The notes below the pieces were generated by a model that searched no databases, was not told the origin of the DNA, and worked only from the letters and a program-made list of their open reading frames with translations. A stretch of 8,027 nucleotides of DNA from JBFHRB01 sp041591915 (lineage in GTDB: Bacteria > Actinomycetota > Nitriliruptoria > Nitriliruptorales > Nitriliruptoraceae), in contig JBFHRB010000158.1 in the NCBI GenBank assembly GCA_041591915.1, forward strand, positions 1 through 8,027, read 5' to 3'. Shown piece after piece: positions 1 through 5,613 of this stretch. Position numbers and translations under genes: made by a program. Positions within the stretch are counted from its first letter, which is position 1; every line of letters begins with the position of its first letter.

Positions 1-666
1 GACACCGACAGCGCCGGCAGCGGCAGCACCGGCAGCGGCAGCACCGGCAACGGCAGCACCGGCAACGGCAGCACCGGCAACGGCAGCACCGGCACCGGCA
101 CCGGCACCGGCACCGGCGACACCGGCAGCACCGGCAACGGCGACACGGGCGTGCTGGCGGGCGGAGGCTCGCGTGGCGCGACGGGCCCGAGCTGCTCGAT
201 CGCGGTCGACGTCGTGGACGTCGATGGTGCTCCCGTCGCGGACGCGGTGATCGCGGTCGGTGGGGAGACCCTCGCCCTGCCCGGCGGCGCGATCGAGGTC
301 GTGACGGCCTGCGGTGAGGCCACGGTCGTCCTCGTCGACGTGCCGCTCGGCTACGTGCTGGCGCCCGCCTCGCCGGCGGTGGTCGCGACCACGGCATCCG
401 AGGGCTCCACGCCCGTCGAGTTCGTCCTGACGTCAACCGACGAGGTCCTGGCCGGCAACGACCAGCCGACCGCCCAGGTCCTGGGCGTCCAGGCCAGCCG
501 TCCCGCCCCGGCCGCTCCGGACGCCACCGGCGACGGACCCACGGTCGCGGGGCAGGCGCTCCCCCGCACGGGCGCGCCGATCACCAGCCTGAGCGCCTTC
601 GCACTCGCGGCGCTCATCGTCGGCACGGCGATCCGCGTCCGCCCGAGCGTGAGGAGCACCGCGTGA
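1..666 (+). CDS. LPXTG cell-wall-anchored surface protein, C-terminal part (5' end outside window)
   Basis: The frame is open from the left edge, so the gene starts upstream; the GTG at 151 is internal. In visible codons, residues about 1-50 are a low-complexity stalk of Gly, Ser, Thr, Asn and Asp. Residues about 62-145 form a compact beta-rich segment that resembles a Cna-B or carboxypeptidase-regulatory-like domain, with cysteines at 65 and 104 that could form a disulfide. A Pro/Ala-rich linker follows. The C-terminus is a textbook sortase signal: LPRTG (nt 559-573), a hydrophobic stretch of about 20 residues, and an Arg-containing tail (RVRPSVR). By family knowledge, sortase cleaves between Thr and Gly and links the protein to the cell wall. 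What it binds cannot be told. Its stop overlaps the start of the BldD-like gene. The sorting signal is certain; the fold of the middle domain is inference. Confidence 0.9.
   Translation, partial: DTDSAGSGSTGSGSTGNGSTGNGSTGNGSTGTGTGTGTGDTGSTGNGDTGVLAGGGSRGATGPSCSIAVDVVDVDGAPVADAVIAVGGETLALPGGAIEVVTACGEATVVLVDVPLGYVLAPASPAVVATTASEGSTPVEFVLTSTDEVLAGNDQPTAQVLGVQASRPAPAAPDATGDGPTVAGQALPRTGAPITSLSAFALAALIVGTAIRVRPSVRSTA
16..90 (+). repeat. Five tandem 15-bp in-frame repeats coding Gly-(Ser/Asn)-Gly-Ser-Thr
   Basis: Five back-to-back 15-nt units are seen. Units at 16-30 and 31-45 read GGCAGCGGCAGCACC; units at 46-60, 61-75 and 76-90 read GGCAACGGCAGCACC. The unit is a multiple of three, so gain or loss of copies changes stalk length without breaking the frame. 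The array may extend in degenerate form to the left, beyond the window edge. Confidence 0.9.
91..114 (+). repeat. Four tandem 6-bp repeats coding Gly-Thr
   Basis: Four exact copies of GGCACC directly follow the 15-bp array and continue the surface-protein stalk in frame. After them the pattern decays into GGCGAC, ACCGGC and AGCACC variants up to about nt 150. This looks like slippage-driven expansion of the same low-complexity region. Confidence 0.85.
651..656 (+). promoter_or_regulatory. Ribosome binding site GAGGAG for the BldD-like gene
   Basis: GAGGAG lies 6 nt before the GTG at 663, inside the last codons of the surface-protein gene. It supports GTG 663 as the true start and allows both independent and coupled initiation. 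Confidence 0.7.
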
Positions 667-1136
667 ACAGCGACCACCAGAAGGCGCTCGGGGAGCGGCT
701 CCGCTCCATCCGGCAGCAGCAGGGGCTGACGCTCCACGACGTCGAGGAGCGCTCCGAGGGGACGTGGAAGGCCGTGGTCGTCGGCTCGTACGAGCGCGGC
801 GATCGCGCGATCTCGATCGCCAAGCTCAACAAGCTCGCCGGGTTCTACGGCGTGCCCCTGCACACGCTCCTACCGCGGCCAGCCACGGCCAGGGCGACGA
901 GCGAGGGAACGCCCGAGCGGCTCGTCCTCGACCTGACGCGCCTCGACCACAACGGCGACGACCGCCTCGAGACGATCAACCGCTTCGCCAGCTCGATCCA
1001 GGCCCAGCGCGGCGACTACAACGGCCGCATGCTGACCCTGCGAGAGCGCGATCTCGACGCGCTCTCCGCCGTCCTCGCCGTGGACTCCCAGGAGCTCGTC
1101 ACCGAACTGCGCCTCGCGCAGGTGCTGAACGACTGA
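663..1136 (+). CDS. bldD: BldD-family transcriptional regulator with cyclic-di-GMP binding signature
   Basis: This 157-residue protein matches Streptomyces BldD (about 167 residues) along its length. Residues about 8-71 form an XRE-type helix-turn-helix with the BldD-typical stretch WKAVVVGSYERGDR (35-48) and FYGVP...LLP (61-71). A short linker leads to a C-terminal domain carrying RGD at 116-118, eight residues, then R127 and D130. This is exactly the RGD-x8-RxxD signature that binds a cyclic-di-GMP tetramer in BldD. In Streptomyces the ligand-bound dimer represses sporulation and development genes. The protein lacks the short tail found after the ligand domain in Streptomyces. The GTG start overlaps the upstream stop by 4 nt (GTGA) and has a GAGGAG site. 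That it is a BldD ortholog is strongly supported; its regulon here is unknown. Confidence 0.92.
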   Translation: MNSDHQKALGERLRSIRQQQGLTLHDVEERSEGTWKAVVVGSYERGDRAISIAKLNKLAGFYGVPLHTLLPRPATARATSEGTPERLVLDLTRLDHNGDDRLETINRFASSIQAQRGDYNGRMLTLRERDLDALSAVLAVDSQELVTELRLAQVLND

Positions 1137-1137
1137 C

Positions 1138-1986
1138 TCACGCCCGCACGGCGAGGCGCCACTCCTCGCCGTCGACGAAGCCTGACCGCACGTAGGCACG
1201 CAGTGCCGCGATGTTGTCCGCACGGACGTGCAGCGAGATCGGCCGGGTGGGCTCGAGCTCTGCCGTCGCCGCGCGCACGGCTGCCGCGACCATCGCCGTG
1301 CCGATCCCTTCGCCGCGATGCTGCCGGTCCACGCAGATCCCGGCCAGCTGGACGCCGTACCGGGCCGAGGAGACCGAGCGCTCGATCTTGGCGAGGGGCT
1401 GGCCCACCGGCCCGACGCAGAAGACGTTGCCACGGTCGATGGACGTGCTGAGCCGGGAGGCGTAGCCGCGCCAGCCGCTACGACCCGGGTCGGGGCCGAA
1501 GCCGTCGTCGACGTGCAGCTGGACAGCGAGGTCCGCGAGCCGCGCGAGGTCGTCGGGCGTTGCGCGACGGACCCCCGGGTCCGGCAGGTGCTCGACCGTC
1601 GGTACGCGGTCTCGCTGGACGGTGAGGTACCGCTGGACGTGGACTCGAGCACCGGGGTCAGCCGTGGCATCGCCGAGGAGTGCGTCTGACGCCGCGGCGT
1701 CACCGACCAGCAGCCGCCACTTCCGCTCGGGGTTGCCGGCGGCCGCCAGGACCTCAGGGTCGCCGCACGGGACGAGGACGTGGCCCGGGAGGATCACCGC
1801 ACAGGCCCAGCGCCCGTCCGTGGCCGCAGCCACGCGGAGGACGTCGACGCCGTAGCCCTCGAGCGCAGACAGCGGGAACATGTGCCGAACGGCCCCGCCG
1901 GTGTCGCACTCCCATCGTTCGAGGCGCTGCATCACGTCGCGGAGGTCACCGACCTCCGCGCGCCGCCACCGCGGCCGGCGCCTCAT
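1138..1986 (-). CDS. Two-domain GNAT family N-acetyltransferase (DUF4081-like N-terminus)
   Basis: The 282-residue protein has two parts. Residues 1 to about 135 resemble the DUF4081 region that precedes GNAT domains in actinobacterial proteins such as mycobacterial Rv2867c. Residues about 138-282 are a standard GNAT fold: an opening VRRATPDDL strand and helix, then LAGICVD (214-220) and the acetyl-CoA loop RGEGIGT (224-230), matching R/Q-x-x-G-x-G/A. Near the end come DNIAALRAY (257-265) and SGF (268-270), typical of the last GNAT helix and strand. It should transfer an acetyl group from acetyl-CoA to an amine, but the substrate cannot be told. The ATG overlaps the tsaD stop by 4 nt, so it is the last gene of the tsa operon. 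Its stop is one base from the convergent bldD stop. The DUF4081 assignment is from memory of the family. Confidence 0.85.
   Translation of the reverse strand: MRRRPRWRRAEVGDLRDVMQRLERWECDTGGAVRHMFPLSALEGYGVDVLRVAAATDGRWACAVILPGHVLVPCGDPEVLAAAGNPERKWRLLVGDAAASDALLGDATADPGARVHVQRYLTVQRDRVPTVEHLPDPGVRRATPDDLARLADLAVQLHVDDGFGPDPGRSGWRGYASRLSTSIDRGNVFCVGPVGQPLAKIERSVSSARYGVQLAGICVDRQHRGEGIGTAMVAAAVRAATAELEPTRPISLHVRADNIAALRAYVRSGFVDGEEWRLAVRA
1148..1172 (+). terminator. Strong hairpin just past the bldD stop, candidate terminator without a U tract
   Basis: A perfect 9-bp GC-rich stem pairs ACGGCGAGG (1148-1156) with CCTCGCCGT (1164-1172) around a 7-nt loop. It begins 12 nt after the bldD stop codon. 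On the other strand it lies within the last codons of the convergent GNAT gene. There is no run of T on the downstream side for the plus strand, so it is not a classical intrinsic terminator. U-less hairpins have been proposed as terminators in actinobacteria, but its role here is inference. Confidence 0.4.
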
Positions 1987-2987
1987 CCAGCGATCGGCAG
2001 GCTGGGGTCGACGGCCAGGTCGAGGGCGGAGACCTCACCTGCGGCGAGCAGGTTGGACCCGGAGGCGGCGACCATCGCACCGTTGTCGGTGCACAGCCGG
2101 ACCGAGGGCGCGAGGACGCGGATCCCGGCCTCGGCGCAGTCGGCGGCCATCTTCTCCCGGAGGCGCGAGTTGGCGGCAACGCCGCCCGCGAGGACGAGTC
2201 GCTCGATGCCCTCGGCCCTTGCGGCCGCGAGGGACTTCTTGACCTGCACGTCGACGATGGCCTCCTGGAAGCTGGCCGCCACGTCGGCGACGTCTGGCTC
2301 CTCGCCGGCCGCCTCACGCTCACGGATGTAGCGGACGACGGCCGTCTTGAGGCCCGAGAACGAGAAGTCGTAGCTCGGGTCGTGGATCATCGGGCGCGGG
2401 AAGTCGACCGCCGTCGGGTCGCCGTCCCTGGACAGGCGATCGATGACCGGGCCTCCGGGGTAGCCCAGGCCCATGAAGCGCGCGATCTTGTCGAACGCTT
2501 CGCCGGCCGCGTCGTCGACCGTCGCGCCGAGCTGCCGGAAGCCGCTCCCGTCCCAGACGACGATGCTCGAGTGCCCGCCGCTGACGAGGAGGGCGAGGAG
2601 CGGGGGCTCGAGCTCGCCGAACTCGAGCTGCGAGGCGACGACGTGCGCCTCGAGGTGGTTGACGCCGAGCAGCGGGACCCCCTGTGACAGGGCGAGCCCC
2701 TTCGCGGCGGACACGCCGACGAGCAGCGCGCCCACGAGCCCGGGGCCGGACGTGACCGCGATCGCGTCGAGGTCGTCGAGCCGACAGCCCGCCTCGACGA
2801 GCGCCCAGTCGATCGTCGGCAGCAGTTGGTCGAGGTGGGCGCGTGCCGCGACCTCGGGAACGACGCCCCCGTAGGGAGCGTGCAGCTCGACCTGTGACGC
2901 GATGACGTTGGACCGCACGGTGAATCGGTCCTCGACGATCCCGACCGCGGTCTCGTCGCAACTCGTCTCGATGCCCATCACCAGCAC
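1983..2987 (-). CDS. tsaD: tRNA N6-threonylcarbamoyladenosine synthase subunit TsaD
   Basis: TsaD (YgjD/Kae1 family) is the catalytic subunit that moves the threonylcarbamoyl group from TC-AMP to A37 of ANN-decoding tRNAs, acting with TsaB and TsaE. The frame extends upstream, but I choose GTG at 2987: GGAG (2995-2998) lies 7 nt before it and the 334-residue product matches the family's usual 335-340. Motifs from this start: GIETSCDET (5-13); the metal-binding pair H111 and H115 in NHLEAH; SGGH (136-139); DDAAGEAFDK (158-167); GLGYPGG (173-179); FSFSGLKT (208-215); GGVAAN (268-273); and D301 in TDNGAM, the third metal ligand. All expected residues are present. It starts 4 nt after the rimI stop and overlaps the next gene by 4 nt. 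Confidence 0.97.
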   Translation of the reverse strand: MLVMGIETSCDETAVGIVEDRFTVRSNVIASQVELHAPYGGVVPEVAARAHLDQLLPTIDWALVEAGCRLDDLDAIAVTSGPGLVGALLVGVSAAKGLALSQGVPLLGVNHLEAHVVASQLEFGELEPPLLALLVSGGHSSIVVWDGSGFRQLGATVDDAAGEAFDKIARFMGLGYPGGPVIDRLSRDGDPTAVDFPRPMIHDPSYDFSFSGLKTAVVRYIREREAAGEEPDVADVAASFQEAIVDVQVKKSLAAARAEGIERLVLAGGVAANSRLREKMAADCAEAGIRVLAPSVRLCTDNGAMVAASGSNLLAAGEVSALDLAVDPSLPIAG

Positions 2988-2991
2988 GTCG

Positions 2992-3552
2992 TCACTCCTG
3001 GCGCAGGCTCGCGGGCACCGGCGCACCCGCGGCCACGAGTTCGCCGGCGATCCGGCGGGCGGCGACACGGCCGTCGAGGTCGTGCAGCCACATGATCCGG
3101 GCGTCCTCGCCGTTGTCCGCGTAGTACCGCGGTCGGAGGCCGGCGTCGACGAAGCCGAATCGTTCGTACAGGCGGCGTGCGGCGTCGTTGCTCGCCCGGA
3201 CCTCGAGCGTCGCAGCGAAGGCGCCTTCGGCTCGCGCCGCCGCCAGGAGCTCGCCGACGAGCCGTGTCCCGATCCCCTCGCCCTGCCGCGCGGGATCGAC
3301 CGCCACGGTGGTCACGTGGGCCTCGCCGACCGCGAACAGCACCCCGGCGTAGCCGGCGATGCGGCGGCCATCGCGGGCGACGAGGTACACGCGGTCCTCG
3401 CCCCGGACCTCAGTGCGGAACAGCGAGGGCGACCACGGCCGTGGGTAGACCTGGCGCTCGATGTCCTGGACGCGGGCGACGTGGCGAGGCCGCATCCGCT
3501 CGATGCGCAGGCGAGCGAGGTGTCCGGTTCGATCACGGGGAGCGATGGCCAT
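2992..3552 (-). CDS. rimI: Ribosomal protein S18-alanine N-acetyltransferase family protein RimI
   Basis: This 186-residue GNAT protein fits the RimI family, which acetylates the N-terminus of S18 and some other proteins. The frame runs upstream into tsaB; I choose ATG 3552 because it sits at the tsaB stop (TGATG, one shared base), as usual for this pair. Visible features: the RimI-like opening MRPRHVARVQDIERQVYPRPW (20-40, central part most typical), HVTTVAVD (79-86), the acetyl-CoA loop QGEGIG (90-95), LEVRASN (116-122), LYERFGF (128-134) with the candidate general-acid tyrosine Y129, and YY...GEDARIM (143-154). About 28 extra residues follow the GNAT core, longer than enteric RimI (148 residues). 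In actinobacteria RimI is often encoded between tsaB and tsaD. Its real target here is not shown by sequence. Confidence 0.9.
   Translation of the reverse strand: MAIAPRDRTGHLARLRIERMRPRHVARVQDIERQVYPRPWSPSLFRTEVRGEDRVYLVARDGRRIAGYAGVLFAVGEAHVTTVAVDPARQGEGIGTRLVGELLAAARAEGAFAATLEVRASNDAARRLYERFGFVDAGLRPRYYADNGEDARIMWLHDLDGRVAARRIAGELVAAGAPVPASLRQE
2995..3000 (-). promoter_or_regulatory. Ribosome binding site CAGGAG that fixes the tsaD start
   Basis: On the minus strand CAGGAG overlaps the final codons of rimI and lies 7 nt before GTG 2987. No comparable site suits the in-frame starts further upstream, which would add an Arg/Pro-rich extension read from rimI sequence. Confidence 0.65.
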
Positions 3553-4268
3553 CAGGAGTCCCCCGTCCCACCCTGCATCCGACCACGCGTCTCCCACCCG
3601 ATGCGGGCGTCGGCGTGGCGCAGGTACATCGCCTGGAGGTCCGTGGGCTGCTCGGTCTCCTCCCGGATGAAGCGTGGGATCGCCAGCTCGGCGAGGTGCT
3701 CGGCCAGTGGCCAGGCCTGTTCGATCCCGGCGACCTGGGCACCTGCGTCCTCGAGCGCACCCTGGTAGCGGACCCCGCCGTCGCCCACCACGAGGCACTC
3801 CTCGCCATGGGCGACGATCTCCGCGGCCAGCTTCTCGGCCGCACCCACCTGCGGGTCCGAGACGCGCTGGACCCCGCCCGGCACCGGTCGGTACGAGGCC
3901 CAGAAGACCTCCTTGCGGCGGGCGTCGAGCGCAGCGCAGATGAGCGGCCGGGTGTGCCGGAACTGGAAGGCCAGGACGTCGAGCCCACTCAGGCCGACGA
4001 CGGGGAGCCGGAGGCTCATCGCCATCGTCTGCGCCGTCGCGATACCCACACGGAGGCCGGTGTAGAGGCCGGGGCCCGTGCCCACGGCGATGCCGGTGAT
4101 GTCCTGCGGCTCCGCGCCCGCCTGGTCGAGGCAGAACCGGATCGCGGGCCCGACGAACTCACCGTGCCGGCGCCCCTCCCCCAGCCGCGCGGCCGCGACG
4201 ATGCGGTCCTCGGCGGCGAGGGCGACGGAGGACTGCTGGGTTGAGGTCTCGATGCTGAGGATCAGCAC
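3552..4268 (-). CDS. tsaB: tRNA threonylcarbamoyladenosine biosynthesis protein TsaB
   Basis: TsaB is the inactive paralog of TsaD that dimerises with it and is needed for t6A synthesis. The 238-residue product opens with LILSIETST (2-10), carries the diagnostic GTGPGLYTGLRVG (63-75), continues with ALDARRKEVF (113-122), and closes with the YLR motif region (MYLRHADAR) near the C-terminus. It lacks the HxxxH metal pair of TsaD, as expected. The start is GTG 4268, overlapping the tsaE stop by 7 nt (GTGCTGA); no ATG lies near it in frame. Its stop shares one base with the rimI ATG. This tight packing suggests coupled translation of tsaE, tsaB and rimI. Confidence 0.95.
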   Translation of the reverse strand: MLILSIETSTQQSSVALAAEDRIVAAARLGEGRRHGEFVGPAIRFCLDQAGAEPQDITGIAVGTGPGLYTGLRVGIATAQTMAMSLRLPVVGLSGLDVLAFQFRHTRPLICAALDARRKEVFWASYRPVPGGVQRVSDPQVGAAEKLAAEIVAHGEECLVVGDGGVRYQGALEDAGAQVAGIEQAWPLAEHLAELAIPRFIREETEQPTDLQAMYLRHADARIGWETRGRMQGGTGDS

Positions 4269-4765
4269 GCGGTGGCCCCGTCCTCGTGGATGACGTCGAG
4301 TGTGGCACGCAACCCGCCCAGCCGCGCGGCCCAGGAGCCGTGCCCCTCGAGGTCGAGGATCCGCGCGTCGTGGTCGCCGCGCAGGTCCACGCGGATCTCG
4401 ACCTCCAGGCGGTCGTCGGGCAGGAGTCCCCCGACCGCGTCACCCCACTCGATGCAGGTGACCGCGTCGGGCGACATGACCTCGTCACCGAGGTCGAGGA
4501 CGTCCTGCAGCGTGTCGAGTCGGTAGACGTCGACGTGGACGATGGGCACGCGCCCCACGTAGCTCTTGAGGAGCGTGAACGTGGGGGACGTCACCGGGCC
4601 GTCGACGTCGAGGCCGCGGGCGACGCCCTGGACGAAGCACGTCTTGCCAGCGCCCAGCTCTCCGCTGAGTGCGATCACGTCACCGGGCTCGACGACCCCT
4701 GCCACGTGCATGGCGACCTGCCGGGTTCCGTCCGGACCGTCGGTGCGGACGCGAAGCGCGGTCAT
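4262..4765 (-). CDS. tsaE: tRNA threonylcarbamoyladenosine biosynthesis ATPase TsaE
   Basis: TsaE is the P-loop ATPase that resets the TsaB-TsaD complex between rounds of t6A formation. The frame extends upstream through the glycosylase gene, but that part is a shadow; I choose ATG 4765, one base after the glycosylase stop (TGACATG). The 167-residue product has Walker A GELGAGKT (35-42), the switch-like TSPTF (59-63), VHVDVYRLD (76-84) and CIEWGD (104-109), in family order and spacing. Length is close to the usual 150-170. It overlaps tsaB by 7 nt at its 3' end. All nucleotide-binding residues I expect are present. Confidence 0.95.
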   Translation of the reverse strand: MTALRVRTDGPDGTRQVAMHVAGVVEPGDVIALSGELGAGKTCFVQGVARGLDVDGPVTSPTFTLLKSYVGRVPIVHVDVYRLDTLQDVLDLGDEVMSPDAVTCIEWGDAVGGLLPDDRLEVEIRVDLRGDHDARILDLEGHGSWAARLGGLRATLDVIHEDGATAC

Positions 4766-4766
4766 G

Positions 4767-5432
4767 TCAGCTCTGCCGGGCCAGGTACTCGGAGACGGCT
4801 TCCGCGCCCGAGGCCAGCCGCCCGTCGAGGACGGCCTTGGCCGTGTGGATGTCGCGGCGGATCGTCGCGACGGCGCGCGGGTCGCCGCGCAGGGCCGCGC
4901 TGGGGTGGAACGTCGGGATGAGGGTCGCGCCGTACATGTCGAACCGGAAACCCGCGACGCGGCGGATGGGAACGCGGCGGCGCAGGAGGAGCTGGGTGAC
5001 CCACTCACCCATCGTGACGACGACCTTCGGGCGCACGTGGGCGAGCTGCTCGAGCAGGTAGGGACTGCAGCGCTCGACCTCCTCGATCAGCGGCTGACGC
5101 TGCTGGGGAGGTCGGCACTTGACGATCGTGGTCAGGTAGACCGCGGAGCGCTCCAGCCCGGCGTCGCCGAGCGCGCTGTTGAGCATGTTGCCGCCGGCCC
5201 CGAGGAAGGGCTTCTCCTGCAGGTCCTCCTGCCGGGTCGGGGCGTCACCGATGATCATCAGGTCGGCGTCGGGGTCTCCGTCGCCGAACACGACGCGGGT
5301 CCGCCCCTCGTGGAGGTCGCACCGGGTGCAGTCGTGTGCCGCACCCGTCAGCTCGCCCCATTCGCGAAGGCGGTCGGCCCCCAGCGAGAACGGGTCGACG
5401 CCGAGGTCGACGACGACGTGGTCGGCAGCCAC
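4767..5432 (-). CDS. Family-4-like iron-sulfur uracil-DNA glycosylase with altered active-site motifs
   Basis: The protein belongs to the Fe-S uracil-DNA glycosylase group (SPO1 polymerase-related), which removes uracil from DNA. I choose GTG 5432 (221 residues) because GAAGG lies 7 nt upstream; longer frames add atypical sequence. Four cysteines suit a [4Fe-4S] cluster: C35, C38, C106 (KCRPP) and C122. Conserved elements are GDAPTRQED (62-70), KPF (74-76), YLTTIVKCRPP (99-109) and FHPSAAL (175-181). Compared with Thermus family-4 enzyme, as I remember it, motif 1 GEGPG reads GDAPT, and the Asn in the YITN strand is Thr (T102). The Glu (E69), Phe (F76) and His (H176) are kept. So it may be active with changed specificity, or weakly active. 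It precedes tsaE by one base. Family 5 or another subfamily is possible. Confidence 0.85.
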   Translation of the reverse strand: MAADHVVVDLGVDPFSLGADRLREWGELTGAAHDCTRCDLHEGRTRVVFGDGDPDADLMIIGDAPTRQEDLQEKPFLGAGGNMLNSALGDAGLERSAVYLTTIVKCRPPQQRQPLIEEVERCSPYLLEQLAHVRPKVVVTMGEWVTQLLLRRRVPIRRVAGFRFDMYGATLIPTFHPSAALRGDPRAVATIRRDIHTAKAVLDGRLASGAEAVSEYLARQS

Positions 5433-5613
5433 GAGGGCACCTTCGGTCGAGAACAGCGGTGAGAACGGTCGATGGCACCCGGACGCGGCGGACGTCTGAC
5501 AGGTGCGAACCGTGGTGCGCAGGGTACCGGGGGGCACACATCGGCTGCCGAGAGCGCGAGCCCAGCGCACGTCCGTTTCGCCGGGATATCGGCTCGTGCA
5601 GCGCGGACCGCGG
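5433..5613. other. Intergenic gap, the only substantial one in the window
   Basis: These 181 nt separate the P1 peptidase stop from the glycosylase start, while every other junction in the window is within a few bases. It is the natural place for a promoter that drives the glycosylase-tsa genes separately. I could not find a convincing -35/-10 pair, SOS box, riboswitch or terminator in it. GGTACC and GACCGCGGTC palindromes are present but short and without a loop. Confidence 0.5.
5440..5444 (-). promoter_or_regulatory. Ribosome binding site GAAGG for the uracil-DNA glycosylase
   Basis: On the minus strand GAAGG stands 7 nt before GTG 5432 and supports that start over in-frame starts as far up as 5675, which would overlap the upstream gene by 62 nt. 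Confidence 0.5.

Noticed and set aside
870..1703. 277-codon minus-strand frame crossing bldD and the GNAT gene
   Set aside because: Ser/Thr/Arg-rich in a wrong frame of the GNAT gene, and antisense to the well-supported bldD.
1680..2687. 335-codon plus-strand open frame
   Set aside because: Antisense to tsaD and the GNAT gene, with biased composition expected from the high-GC opposite strand.
2988..3068. N-terminal extension of tsaD to 361 residues
   Set aside because: The extra residues are Pro/Arg/Ser-rich, overlap the end of rimI, and do not match TsaD. GTG 2987 has a well-placed ribosome binding site and gives normal length.
3553..3798. N-terminal extension of rimI to 268 residues
   Set aside because: The added part is an Arg/Gly/Pro-rich shadow of tsaB; ATG 3552 at the tsaB stop fits the operon.
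3177..4244. 355-codon plus-strand open frame
   Set aside because: Shadow of rimI and tsaB on the opposite strand; Arg/Pro/Ala-rich with no domain signature.
5445..5472. Repeated GGTCGA and GAGAAC blocks just upstream of the glycosylase start, considered as an SOS box or operator
   Set aside because: The blocks are short direct copies in different order, not the inverted TCGAAC-N4-GTTCGA of actinobacterial LexA sites. Chance is a sufficient explanation.
5521..5526. Possible minus-strand -10 element TACCCT upstream of the glycosylase
   Set aside because: The sequence 17 nt upstream (GGCAGC) does not resemble a -35 element, and such hexamers are common by chance.
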